Assembly (NCBI GenBank): GCA_019912665.1
Contig: JAIOIE010000021.1
Location: 199,679-263,678 of the forward strand
Direction of reading: 5' to 3'
DNA length: 64,000 bases
DNA from: Deltaproteobacteria bacterium
GTDB taxonomy: Bacteria; Desulfobacterota; GWC2-55-46
Position 1 is the first letter of the stretch. Each line of letters starts with the position of its first letter. Of the stretch, positions 25,219 to 33,925 are shown piece after piece. The translations under genes were made by a program, and so were the position numbers. The notes below the pieces were generated by a model. The model was not told where the DNA came from and did not search any database. It saw only the letters and a program-made list of their open reading frames with translations.

Positions 25219-26757
25219 CTACGCCCCTTTCATGAGAAAGGCCCTGGCATAGCCGCGCATATCCTCGCGTCTGATTCCCAGCATAGCCGGGAACGCGAGG
25301 CAGAGGAGGGCCGAGCCCAGGACGTACGCGGAACCGTCGAGAACGAGCCTCCCCATTGCCCCTGCGGCGGTCATGCCGCCTGCCCACAAAACGAGCCCTC
25401 CTGCAAACGAGCTCAGGTAGCCGATCCCTAATACCGGCAGGAGCAGGACCACCTGCATGGCGGCGAGGCTCGCAAATCCAAGCTCCGCTTTCCTGCACGC
25501 GTAAAAGAGCATGAGGTTCGACGAGAGCACCTGTAACGCGACAACCTTTATAGCAAGGCCTGCCGCTCCCATGCCGAGCCCCGGCACCCCGGAGCCGGGC
25601 GGCGCTACAAGAATGACGCTCAGGACCAGCCCGGCGGATGAGGAAAGGATGCTCACGTTCCTGTAGATATTCGTGAACTGCATGGAAAGCACCGCGCTTC
25701 CGAAGAGCTGCCCGAAGGCCTGGTGTATGGGGTAGAACATCATGACCGTCACTGGAAGTGTTGCACCACCGTACTCGTCCCCGCCGACCAGGAATACTAT
25801 CTCTTCCGCATGGAATACGAAGAATACCGAGATGAAGGCCGCCGTGAAATAAAAGACCCGGACCTTGCCGAAGAGGTCCCTTACGCGCCCCATGTCGGCC
25901 GAGGCGTGCGCCGAGGCGACGCTCTGCGAGAAGACCGGGGCCATGGAGTTCGTGAAGAGGGCGCAGACCATCGAGAGCTTAAGCGCCAGGCTGTAATGGC
26001 CCTGTGAGACAGACCCGCCGACCGCCTGCAAAAGCCACCTGTCGAAAAAGCCGAAGACGAGGCCGATGACCAGGGCCGCCACGAGCGGCGAGGAGTAGCC
26101 GTAAAAGTACCTGGCCGTGCTCTTCAATTCTTCGAGGCTTACCTTTTCGAAGCCGAAGCCGAAAACTCCCGTTTTCTTAAGGAGCGCCCCGGAAAGGAGC
26201 ACAATCGCAGCCTGCACCGCTATCGAATACGAGAAGAACGTGGCGAAGCTCAAGAGCCCGGAAAAGTACAGGGCAAGGAGCCCGAGCACGGATAGGGCGA
26301 CCACGAGTCTCCGCTGGTTCTCGATTACCACGGTAAAGCCCTTGCTGTCCGATAGGTTCGTGAGGTTCGAAGCGAGATACGCCAAAAAACCAAGGGTTGC
26401 GCCGGAGAAGATGAACAATGCACCCTGTCCGGGCCAGACAGAGCCTGCGGCGCCGTAATAAATGGCAGCTCCCACGAGCACGGCCAGTGCAAAGCCCACG
26501 AAAATCGAGAAATAAAAATAGACCTGGTTTGCCGGGCCGCTCCGTTTGTTCCTTGATGAATATGTAAAGTGGGCGTTCGAAGCGTTCATGTCCATTGTCC
26601 TCACCAGGCTCTCGAAGCTGTCCTTCAGGAAATTGAAATCCCCGTAATGCGCGGGGCCAAGGGACTTCGGAACCAGGAGCGCGGTGACTATACCGCCCAG
26701 CATTCCTACCATGTTGTTCGATAGCTTCGCGAAATACCTTGCTCTTACAGAGTTCAT
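25219..26757 (-). CDS. wzx: Wzx-type polysaccharide flippase
   Basis: A 512-residue polytopic membrane protein of the MVF/MATE superfamily with about twelve to fourteen helices. The opening KLSNNMVGMLGGIVTALLVPKSLGP followed by YGDFNFLKDSFESLV is the characteristic Wzx N-terminus. YFYGYSSPLVAALVIGLVFG and GQLFGSAVLSMQFTNIYRN are inner repeats. It should move the undecaprenyl-linked repeat unit to the periplasmic face before polymerisation by the Wzy-type protein at 5183-6535. Its stop overlaps the start frame of neighbouring genes as usual in this locus (4-base overlap with the 613-residue protein upstream). Confidence 0.88.
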   Translation of the reverse strand: MNSVRARYFAKLSNNMVGMLGGIVTALLVPKSLGPAHYGDFNFLKDSFESLVRTMDMNASNAHFTYSSRNKRSGPANQVYFYFSIFVGFALAVLVGAAIYYGAAGSVWPGQGALFIFSGATLGFLAYLASNLTNLSDSKGFTVVIENQRRLVVALSVLGLLALYFSGLLSFATFFSYSIAVQAAIVLLSGALLKKTGVFGFGFEKVSLEELKSTARYFYGYSSPLVAALVIGLVFGFFDRWLLQAVGGSVSQGHYSLALKLSMVCALFTNSMAPVFSQSVASAHASADMGRVRDLFGKVRVFYFTAAFISVFFVFHAEEIVFLVGGDEYGGATLPVTVMMFYPIHQAFGQLFGSAVLSMQFTNIYRNVSILSSSAGLVLSVILVAPPGSGVPGLGMGAAGLAIKVVALQVLSSNLMLFYACRKAELGFASLAAMQVVLLLPVLGIGYLSSFAGGLVLWAGGMTAAGAMGRLVLDGSAYVLGSALLCLAFPAMLGIRREDMRGYARAFLMKGA

Positions 26758-28595
26758 GCGATTGACTCTGACCCCCTCCGGGTCCGGACCCCCGCATATT
26801 GGGCGCGCTCCCCGAGCAGCTTGAGGACAAACCCGGCTGCCCGCTCGGCGCTCCTCCGGTCGTCAAGATATGTGCCGTAAGCCCTTACAAACTCACGGTC
26901 ATCGAGATCCGCGCCATATTCCCCGGTCTTCAAGTATTCCTCTATTTTCATAATAAGCTCATCCGGGGTATAGGCCGTGACCGCCCTTCTCTTTAGGAGT
27001 CTCTCTGGTTCCTCGTTCCATTTGACCCTGTCAAGGAGGACGAAGAGGGGCTTTTTTGTTGCAGAGGCTTCGAGGCAGGTGGTCGCGGGCGCGTCGAGTA
27101 TGACGAGCGATGCCCCTGCAAGAAGGGAGGTGAACTTCTTATCAAACGTCGCCTCCTCTATTCCTTTATCCACCTTGAACGGCAGTTCGTTATGGCTTGC
27201 CGTGTTGTTCTTCTTGAATATTGCCCTCTGCCCTCCGGCACTGGCCTGCCTTGCCAGAAATCCGAGTATCTTCTTCTGAGCGTAATAAAGACGGGTGTCC
27301 TGCCCAAGAGTGCTTATGAACGGGGTGGAGTAGAGATGGTACTTCCCTGTGGCATAGAGCATATAGCCGTCTTTTTCCTCTCCGTCCGGGATGGAGTCGA
27401 GCGCGGCTGATCCTATCGAGACGGCCCCCTTCAACTTTTCCTCTCCAACGGCCTCGAGATACTTGCCTGTCACGCCATCCCCGAAGGCAAGGTAGTGGTC
27501 GGCGTACAGGAGCTCGGTCGCCTCCGGGAAGAGGCTATTGTCCCAGAGGTTCTGTTCGCCGTGCTGGTACAAAACAACAGGCTTCCCCATGCTCCTTGCG
27601 ACATGGGCGGCATGGTTGAGCCTGGGCGAGGTAAAGACCGAGACAAGGACCATGTCAGCCCTTTCGACCATCCTGACCACATCGTCATGTGTTTCCAGAA
27701 GCTCATCGAATTCCGCTTGGGCCGCGCTGAAAAACATGCTTAGAGGCCGGTTCAGGTCGAAACCCAGGAACCTGCTGTCATAGACCTCCCCGGCCCCTCC
27801 GTTTTTCCGGGCTTTACGCGCATGAGGTCCCGCCTGCTCCCTCGGAATCCAGAAAAGGCCGGCGCGGTTTTTTAATTTCGGATGGCTGAGTACGTTTCTC
27901 CAATTATAAAGTGGCCCGATGATCAGGATATTTGCCATGCCGGGTCTTCTCGCGCCGCTCAGGCCGTTTCTCCTCAGCGCGTAATAGCTCGAAAGCGCCG
28001 GGAAACGGCCGATAGCCTCGATGGCCGCGCCCCTCAACTTCTCCGGTATCGAGACAACGTTTTGAGCCCGGCCGTATTCAATTACCCGGCATCGACCGGC
28101 ATAAGGCGAGTTAAGGAGGAGCTCGGCATATGGCCTGTGTCTCTGCATCTTCCAGTTCTCTTTCTCCTCGGGGCGCGGCATGAAGGCTAAAACGAGGCCG
28201 GGATTGAAACGCGCGATGGCCCTCTCCAGCACGAACGCCCTCAGGTGCAGGGCGCCTGCAAGAAGATAGAGCTGCAGGTAAAAGTATTTCCCCATCTCGA
28301 GCGCCCACCCGATCTCGTCTTTCGAGAGCCGCGCATAATGGCTGTCGAGCGCGGAGACCATCCCTTTTATCTCTTCTTCCGAAGCCGCCTTTTGCCGATA
28401 GTATTCAGCCTCTGAAAAGCATTCTTCTGGGGTAAAGTAGTGCAACCCTTTTGATGCGCATATCTCGATTGCGCGAGGGGTCAGCGCCAGTATCGTGTGC
28501 CTGAAAAAGGCGTATTCGGGCCTGGCCTTCTCGTACTCGAAAAACTGTCGACTGTCTTCAAGGAGCACCAGGAGGTCTTCACGCGCCATATTCAA
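26754..28595 (-). CDS. Large GT-B-like surface carbohydrate biosynthesis protein
   Basis: A 613-residue protein of the same general type as the product at 20699-22456, though not closely alike. The recognisable part is the C-terminal GT-B-like domain: MVLVSVFTSPRLNHAAHVARS, PVVLYQHGEQNLWD with His 345, DHYLAFGDGVTGKYLEA and GASLVILDAPATTCLEA, the last being a likely nucleotide-binding loop with Glu. The first 220 residues are helical and unassigned. The QHG-type motif is shared with capsule Kdo- and glycerol-phosphate transferases. Transfer of a CMP-activated acid sugar is a reasonable idea only. Confidence 0.7.
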   Translation of the reverse strand: MNMAREDLLVLLEDSRQFFEYEKARPEYAFFRHTILALTPRAIEICASKGLHYFTPEECFSEAEYYRQKAASEEEIKGMVSALDSHYARLSKDEIGWALEMGKYFYLQLYLLAGALHLRAFVLERAIARFNPGLVLAFMPRPEEKENWKMQRHRPYAELLLNSPYAGRCRVIEYGRAQNVVSIPEKLRGAAIEAIGRFPALSSYYALRRNGLSGARRPGMANILIIGPLYNWRNVLSHPKLKNRAGLFWIPREQAGPHARKARKNGGAGEVYDSRFLGFDLNRPLSMFFSAAQAEFDELLETHDDVVRMVERADMVLVSVFTSPRLNHAAHVARSMGKPVVLYQHGEQNLWDNSLFPEATELLYADHYLAFGDGVTGKYLEAVGEEKLKGAVSIGSAALDSIPDGEEKDGYMLYATGKYHLYSTPFISTLGQDTRLYYAQKKILGFLARQASAGGQRAIFKKNNTASHNELPFKVDKGIEEATFDKKFTSLLAGASLVILDAPATTCLEASATKKPLFVLLDRVKWNEEPERLLKRRAVTAYTPDELIMKIEEYLKTGEYGADLDDREFVRAYGTYLDDRRSAERAAGFVLKLLGERAQYAGVRTRRGSESIA

Positions 28596-29622
28596 GCCCC
28601 CTTTCCTGGATTGAGACCTGGAACCGCTCCTCGTATGCCTCGCACATCTGTCTCAGCTCGATTGCGGCCTCCGGGCTTGCGTTCGCATCCACGAACTCCA
28701 TCCGTCTGCTGTAATCTTCGCTGTCGTCGCTCCCCAGGGGGCCGCTCCATCCGTAGCTCTCATGCCCTTTTCCTGCCGAGAGGTTCGCGCGCGGGCACTT
28801 CTGTTTTCTTAAGACCCTTTTGGTCCTCTCCGTGGGCTTCACCCCGAGAAAATCCTTGAGCTCTTCCATGAAATGCCATGGGTCTTTCACGAACCTTTCA
28901 AATGGGACGAAGAAGACCCTCGACCTTTCGCCCTCTGTAAGATTGTTCAAGGCCTTTTCCGATTCCTCGTAAAGCCATTTTATCGAGTAGATGACCTTGT
29001 CCATGGTCGAAAGGTTCGAGTATCTCTCCTCCCATCCGCTTGAAAACCAGGGCAGGGGCGGGCCGCTGCCGTCCTCTATCCATAGCGTGAACTCCCTCGG
29101 GTCCCTCCCGCACCTCTCTATGTAGCTGAACCAGTGCTGGGTCATGTAAAGAGGGTGCCTGACCATCTCGATAATCCTGAACCTCTCGCCAAAGGACCTG
29201 AAAGCGAGCCCGGCAGCTGGCAGTATCTGGTGGGTCATTATCTGGAGTATCGGCCTCTTCTTCCTTATCCTCTCCATGACCGCGTCGCCGTCCTTATACA
29301 GTAGCCTCGCTATATATTCGAGCGGCCTGGGGTTATTGAGGAGCCCGGAGTCGTCGAAGGGGCGGAGGTTCACCTCGCGCGATATCATGGAGTTGAAGAG
29401 CGCGATATCCGTGTAGAGCCTCATCATGGCCGCCCCGGCGTCCGGGTCTATCCTGCCGAATCGGTCGAGGACCGAAAGATGCTCGAATATGGGCTCCAGC
29501 CTCTGTTTCTCGACCCTTTCGAAGCTCCCCAGGACCGGCCCTATTATCGATTTTCCTGTGCCCCAGAGGCCGTCCACGAAGATTATCTCTTCCGCTATGG
29601 TGAGGGGCTTGGTGAACCTCAT
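28579..29622 (-). CDS. Sulfotransferase-fold P-loop protein
   Basis: A 347-residue protein with an N-terminal P-loop-like motif, IIFVDGLWGTGKSIIGPVL (13-31), in the position of the 5'-phosphosulfate-binding loop of sulfotransferases. FRIIEMVRHPLYMTQHWFSY resembles the 3'-phosphate-binding R-x-P segment, and VFFVPFERFVKDPWHFMEELKDFLGV matches the family's C-terminal block. It may use PAPS to sulfate a sugar. A kinase role is possible because the loop ends GKS. It overlaps the KdsB-like gene upstream by 4 bases. Confidence 0.7.
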   Translation of the reverse strand: MRFTKPLTIAEEIIFVDGLWGTGKSIIGPVLGSFERVEKQRLEPIFEHLSVLDRFGRIDPDAGAAMMRLYTDIALFNSMISREVNLRPFDDSGLLNNPRPLEYIARLLYKDGDAVMERIRKKRPILQIMTHQILPAAGLAFRSFGERFRIIEMVRHPLYMTQHWFSYIERCGRDPREFTLWIEDGSGPPLPWFSSGWEERYSNLSTMDKVIYSIKWLYEESEKALNNLTEGERSRVFFVPFERFVKDPWHFMEELKDFLGVKPTERTKRVLRKQKCPRANLSAGKGHESYGWSGPLGSDDSEDYSRRMEFVDANASPEAAIELRQMCEAYEERFQVSIQERGLEYGA

Positions 29623-30437
29623 GCCCGCCCCCCCGCCGCTTTGCCCATGTATCTGCCGAGCAAGGTGTCGCCCATCATAGCATGCTCGACCTTCTTTAAA
29701 TCCTGGAGTGTATCAACGCTCCAGGTCGCGGCCTCTGTAGGCACCATCCGCACCTTGAGGCCGTTCTCTATGAGCCTCAGCATGTCAACAGATTCGATTA
29801 TCTCAAGGGGCGTCTGGCCGAGGCGGTTGAAATGAAGGAGGGATTGCCTCCTGAACGGGATCACGCAGACCTGCTTGAAGCGCTTCAAGCCGCTTTTGTA
29901 TTTGCTTCCTGAGGGTATGGGCTCCCTCGAAAAGTAAACGGCGTCCCCGCGCTTGTCCACTACCACCTTTATCTCATTCGGGTCGCCGGCTTCCGACTCG
30001 CTTATCTCGGCCATTAGGTTCACTATGTTCACCTCCGGGTCGTCCAGGAGGGGCTTAACGGCTCTTCCTACCATCTCCGGCCTGACCATCGGCTCGTCTC
30101 CCTGTATCATCACGACTATATCGGCCCGAGCGCCCGTCAAATCCTCCGCCTTGAGCATGGCCTCGGCGGTCCTGTCGGAAGCGCGCTCGTGGGTGTCGAG
30201 CGTCATAATGGCCTTGCCTCCGATCGACTGTATATAGTCCCTTATCGCGGCATCACAGGTGGCCACGTATACATCATCAAGGGCCGGAGAGAGCCTGCTC
30301 CGGAGGTACACGTGTCCTATCATGGGCATGCCCAGTATGGGGCGGAGCGGCTTGCCGCTGAACCTCGTTGAGGCCATCCTCGCCGGTATGATGCCGATTA
30401 CGCCCTTGCCCCCACGCTCAGTCCCCGGCTCAGTCAT
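29619..30437 (-). CDS. KdsB-like CMP-ulosonate cytidylyltransferase
   Basis: A 272-residue nucleotidyltransferase of the 3-deoxy-manno-octulosonate cytidylyltransferase family. GIIPARMASTRFSGKPLRPILG is the CTP-binding loop; VVMIQGDEPMVRPEMV carries the Q-G-D-E-P metal site; AVYFSREPIPSG and FKQVCVIPFRRQSLL follow in family order. It may be a Kdo synthetase specialised for this glycan rather than the lipid A core enzyme, since TLDTHERASDRTAEAM differs from the usual SGTDR-type segment. It is the third CMP-sugar synthetase homologue in the locus. Confidence 0.85.
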   Translation of the reverse strand: MTEPGTERGGKGVIGIIPARMASTRFSGKPLRPILGMPMIGHVYLRSRLSPALDDVYVATCDAAIRDYIQSIGGKAIMTLDTHERASDRTAEAMLKAEDLTGARADIVVMIQGDEPMVRPEMVGRAVKPLLDDPEVNIVNLMAEISESEAGDPNEIKVVVDKRGDAVYFSREPIPSGSKYKSGLKRFKQVCVIPFRRQSLLHFNRLGQTPLEIIESVDMLRLIENGLKVRMVPTEAATWSVDTLQDLKKVEHAMMGDTLLGRYMGKAAGGRA

Positions 30438-31644
30438 CGACGCCGCCCCCCCAGACAGTGTGCCTGAGCTTCCATCCCTCGCCGGTTTTCTTCCATATGT
30501 GCGGCGAAAGAGTCCGGTACATCTCTACAACCTCCCGGAACCCGGCCTCGTCCATGCCGAGGTAATCGAGGAAGGTCCGGAAGTGCCTGCCCGGGAACTC
30601 GCCGTCATACCTCTTTACGAGGGCCGCGCCCTCTTCCCTCGTTATGTGCCCGTCCCGTATCTCGTGCGCCGCGTCGGATGTTGCCCTGCATATGCCGAAT
30701 TTGATATAGGCCATCCAGTAATGGAAGCCGTCGGTCATGTCGTCGAGGCTCGCGTATTTGGAATAGGTCCCCTCGGAGCGGCCCTCGGGGTTTGCCTTGA
30801 AGCCGGTATTCTCGACGGCGTAGTAGTAGTTCTCCTGGGGCACCCACTTCTTGTAATAGGAAAACCAGTGCATCTCGGCACCGAGACTCCGAAGCTCCGA
30901 GGCCGGGGGGGGCTTATAGAGCTGGAATGTCTCGCTACGGGTCTCTTCTTTCGTAAAGAGCCCCTTTTGGAGGCCTTCTTCGAGGAGCTCGTCGAGCGTG
31001 GAACCCTGGAAATAGAGCTCGCTCCAGTCCTCTATGTCCTCGAAAGGCTTCTCCTTGTTCTTGACCGACCCGCCGTATTCTATCTCCCCGTTCTCTCCGT
31101 AGAAAATGAGGGGTATGCCGAACCTCGTCGCGACATTAAAGGCGATGGCCTTCTGCCCGAGGCCGAATATCTTGAAGTGGTCGCCCCAAAGCTCGAAGGC
31201 CATCCTTGAGAGCTTGCGGATCGTCTTGCCGTCCGGGAATATGAGGATGTTGTCGAAGCCAGCGTCCTTGAAGGCGACATAGTTCTGCCAGCCTATGTCC
31301 GTGTATATGTGCGGGGCGAATGTGACCGTCAACGGGTTCATCCCGTACCTGTATTTCAGCTGGTGGGCCACATAGCCGCTGTCCTTTCCGCCGCTACCCG
31401 GCACAACGCAGTCATAGCGCCCGTTTTTCGACCTGTGCCTGTCGAGGAGGTCGGCGAGCCTTCCCTCCCTTTCCTTCCAGTCTATCTCGCGGTGCTTCTC
31501 GTGGGCGTACCTGCAGGCGCTGCAGACCCCCTCGGCATCTATCGTAATCCTCGGTCTCTGGTTCGATACGACGCACTTCGTGCAAAACCTTACTTTTCCG
31601 GGCCTCTTCTCAAGCTGCCTGTCCAGCGTCTTTCCGAATAGCAT
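30430..31644 (-). CDS. N-acetyl sugar amidotransferase (WbpG/PseA-like)
   Basis: A 404-residue enzyme of the N-acetyl sugar amidotransferase family. FCTKCVVSNQRPRITIDAEGVC followed by SACRYAHEK gives the four-Cys metal ribbon. YDCVVPGSGGKDSGYVAHQLK is the ATP pyrophosphatase (PP-loop) motif that adenylates the substrate, and IPLIFYGENGEIEYGG is a family hallmark. With HisH and HisF paralogues as ammonia source, it converts an N-acetyl to an N-acetimidoyl (acetamidino) group, as known for pseudaminic/legionaminic acids and WbpG sugars. The ATG at 31644 is chosen; it overlaps hisH by 35 bases. Confidence 0.9.
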   Translation of the reverse strand: MLFGKTLDRQLEKRPGKVRFCTKCVVSNQRPRITIDAEGVCSACRYAHEKHREIDWKEREGRLADLLDRHRSKNGRYDCVVPGSGGKDSGYVAHQLKYRYGMNPLTVTFAPHIYTDIGWQNYVAFKDAGFDNILIFPDGKTIRKLSRMAFELWGDHFKIFGLGQKAIAFNVATRFGIPLIFYGENGEIEYGGSVKNKEKPFEDIEDWSELYFQGSTLDELLEEGLQKGLFTKEETRSETFQLYKPPPASELRSLGAEMHWFSYYKKWVPQENYYYAVENTGFKANPEGRSEGTYSKYASLDDMTDGFHYWMAYIKFGICRATSDAAHEIRDGHITREEGAALVKRYDGEFPGRHFRTFLDYLGMDEAGFREVVEMYRTLSPHIWKKTGEGWKLRHTVWGGGVDD

Positions 31645-32308
31645 CCCCGCACCCCTTTTCAGGCGTATTGAAAGCAAAGTTACGGCAGACCGCGAGCCCC
31701 TGGGGCCCGCTCTTTTCCGGATGGAACTGGCAACCGTGTATATTCCCGGCCTGTATTACAGACGGGAACCTCTCGGTGCCGTATGCGGTCTCGGCAAGGA
31801 CCGTATCCGGGCCGGCGGGCGCGCACACGAATGAATGGACGAAGTAGAAACTGCTGGCCGACCCCACCCCGTCGAGTATGGTGCCTTTCCAGCGAGCCGC
31901 ATTGCCAGGGTCATAGACGCCGTTCCAGCCCACATGCGGGACCTTGAGGCGCTTCCCGTCCCTATCCTCGCCCTTAAGCGCCACTACCTTGCCCTTTAGG
32001 ATGCCGAGCCCGCGCCCTCCCCCGAACTCGCTCCCCTCGCTCATGAGGAGCTGCATCCCGAGGCATATCCCGAGTAGCGGCTTTCCGGAAGCCGCATACT
32101 CCAAAATGGCGTCGATGCAGCCCCTCCTCTCAAGTTCTTCCATTGCCTTTCCGAATGCGCCTACACCTGGGAGTATGAGCCTCTCGGCCCCGGCTATGCC
32201 CTCGGGCGAGCCTGTTAGCACAGCTTCACAACCGAGCTTTCTCATTGCGCGTTCGATGCTGAATATATTCCCCATGCCGTAGTCGAGTATTGTGACCCTT
32301 GGACCCAA
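31610..32308 (-). CDS. hisH: HisH-type glutamine amidotransferase subunit (glycan paralogue)
   Basis: A 232-residue class I glutaminase. The triad is complete: Cys 82 in LLGICLGMQLLMS, His 196 and Glu 198 in GCQFHPEKSG. KVPHVGWNGVYDP and FYFVHSFVCAP are typical HisH segments. It would release ammonia from glutamine and pass it through the HisF partner to the amidotransferase encoded next. Its position between hisF-like and amidotransferase genes inside a nonulosonate locus marks it as a glycan-specific copy, not the histidine pathway enzyme. Confidence 0.92.
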   Translation of the reverse strand: MGPRVTILDYGMGNIFSIERAMRKLGCEAVLTGSPEGIAGAERLILPGVGAFGKAMEELERRGCIDAILEYAASGKPLLGICLGMQLLMSEGSEFGGGRGLGILKGKVVALKGEDRDGKRLKVPHVGWNGVYDPGNAARWKGTILDGVGSASSFYFVHSFVCAPAGPDTVLAETAYGTERFPSVIQAGNIHGCQFHPEKSGPQGLAVCRNFAFNTPEKGCGDAIRKDAGQAA

Positions 32309-32333
32309 TCGACCCTCCTTTAAAGAGACCGTA

Positions 32334-33224
32334 TCAGAGCGCTATTGAAACCGGCTGAGGACACGCCCTCGTTTTGAGGCCCTCCTTGCCAAGCCGCTCT
32401 TTTAATTCCCCTATGCCGCAAGGGCTTATACGCCCCCTCAAAAACCCGTGGCCCCCTGTATTCCCCAGCATGAACTCGATATTCCCCTCGGTCCTGAACT
32501 CCTCGATATCGACCTCGCGCCTATAGCTCCTGTAATGGAGGACCGATGCCGCGCCGAGCGCGTCCGCGCCGGCCTGTGCCGCTTCACACATGTGCTCGGG
32601 GACTCCGCACCCGCCTGATGCTATTACCGGCACAGGGAGCGCCTCCGATACCCTCCTTATGAGCTCGATATCATAGCCCAGGCCGGTTCCGTCCATGTCA
32701 ATGGAGGTAAGGAGCACTTCACCCGCTCCAAACGAAACAGCTTCCATCGCCCATTCAACGGCATCCCTGCCCGAAGGCTCCCTGCCGCTATCGGTATAGG
32801 CTTCGTAGCCGCCGCCCGGGGTACGCTTGGCCTCTATCGAGACCACTATGCATTGCGACCCGAAGGTCCTGGCAGCCTCCCTTATGAACCCGGGATTTTT
32901 AATAGCCGCTGTATTGATCGCGACCTTGTCAGCCCCGGCGCGCAGCAGCGTCCTGATATCGTCAAGTGTCCTTAAGCCTCCGCCGACAGTGAGCGGGATG
33001 AATAGGTCGTTCGCGGTCCTCGCGACTATCTCCGAGAGGCTGTTCCTTCCGTAGAGGCTCGCCACCACGTCCATGTAGATGAGTTCGTCAGCGCCCTCTT
33101 CGTAGTATCTGCAGGCGAAATCCCAGGGCTTGCCCAGCACCCGGAGCCCTTCGAGGTGGACCCCCTTTACGAGGTTCGGCCCCTTTATCTCGAGCTTCGG
33201 TATTATCCTCAGGTTCCCTGGCAT
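32334..33224 (-). CDS. hisF: HisF-type TIM-barrel subunit (glycan paralogue, altered active site)
   Basis: A 296-residue HisF homologue. RIIPKLEIKGPNLVKGVHLEGL aligns with the HisF N-terminus, where the catalytic Asp (Asp11 in the Thermotoga enzyme, C-L-D-V-K) is replaced by Glu and the preceding Cys by Lys. The second site is kept (SGRDAVEW), as are FGSQCIVVSIEAKR and VLLTSIDMDGTGLGYD. A C-terminal tail of about 40 residues (EFRTEGNIEFMLGNTGGHGF onward) exceeds the usual 250-residue length. It should act as the ammonia channel and docking partner of HisH. The ATG at 33224 overlaps the CMP-synthetase gene by 16 bases; a longer reading would run through that gene. Confidence 0.9.
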   Translation of the reverse strand: MPGNLRIIPKLEIKGPNLVKGVHLEGLRVLGKPWDFACRYYEEGADELIYMDVVASLYGRNSLSEIVARTANDLFIPLTVGGGLRTLDDIRTLLRAGADKVAINTAAIKNPGFIREAARTFGSQCIVVSIEAKRTPGGGYEAYTDSGREPSGRDAVEWAMEAVSFGAGEVLLTSIDMDGTGLGYDIELIRRVSEALPVPVIASGGCGVPEHMCEAAQAGADALGAASVLHYRSYRREVDIEEFRTEGNIEFMLGNTGGHGFLRGRISPCGIGELKERLGKEGLKTRACPQPVSIAL

Positions 33225-33925
33225 GCGCCCTCCCCGTCCATGAGCATCTCCGCCATCCTGAAATCGAGCCGGTCGTCTATGTCGATCGACCTCTCCCTCG
33301 GCATCTCGTAGATGGCGCTCCCGCCGGAGAATATGCTCCTCTCCTTCTTGAACCTCTCCATCCGCCATACGTAGATGGACGAGTTCATCTCATATACCGG
33401 GGGCGCGTCCTGCCGCGTGGTGAAAGAGCCGTCTTTAACGAGGCCTACCTTGCCGTCAGGCTTCGTCTCCACCATGTTGAAATATGGGTTTCTCTGCGCC
33501 CTTGTGACCGAGAAGACGTTCCCAGCGCTTTTTTCGGCAAGGAGTTCTATGCAGTTGTCTATGTCCTCCGGCCTCCTTAGAGGCGCGGTCACGTGGAGGA
33601 GCACCAGTATTTCGAAAGAGCACCCGTGCCCGATCTCCATCTCCTCCACCGCGTGGGCGAGCACGTCCATCGTGCCGCTATCGTCTGCCGCAAGCTCCGC
33701 AGGCCTCCGGAACGGGACCTCCGCCCCGTTTTCCAGCGCTACCCTTGCTATCTCGCCGTCCTCAGTAGAGACGATAGTCCTATCTATGTAGCGGGAACCG
33801 AGCGCGTGCCCGATGGTGTGGGCGATAAGCGGCTTACCCGCGAGCATCATGACGTTCTTCCCGGGGAGCCCTTTTGACCCTCCCCTTGCGGGTATGACGC
33901 AGAGCACCCTATTATTGGCGTACAC
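33209..33925 (-). CDS. legF: CMP-nonulosonate synthetase (LegF/NeuA-type)
   Basis: A 238-residue cytidylyltransferase that activates a nonulosonic acid with CTP. VIPARGGSKGLPGKNVMMLAG is the canonical loop, DRTIVSTEDGEIARVA and LVLLHVTAPLRRPEDID are family strands, and SIDIDDRLDFRMAEMLM is the C-terminal metal site. It follows the complete set of legionaminate genes and so most likely makes CMP-legionaminate or a derivative. The substrate choice (legionaminic, pseudaminic or neuraminic) rests on the neighbouring genes. Confidence 0.9.
   Translation of the reverse strand: MYANNRVLCVIPARGGSKGLPGKNVMMLAGKPLIAHTIGHALGSRYIDRTIVSTEDGEIARVALENGAEVPFRRPAELAADDSGTMDVLAHAVEEMEIGHGCSFEILVLLHVTAPLRRPEDIDNCIELLAEKSAGNVFSVTRAQRNPYFNMVETKPDGKVGLVKDGSFTTRQDAPPVYEMNSSIYVWRMERFKKERSIFSGGSAIYEMPRERSIDIDDRLDFRMAEMLMDGEGACQGT

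Noticed and set aside
31610-33224. Histidine biosynthesis genes
   Set aside because: The hisH/hisF homologues sit between CMP-sugar synthetase and amidotransferase genes with no other his gene, and HisF has a changed catalytic residue.
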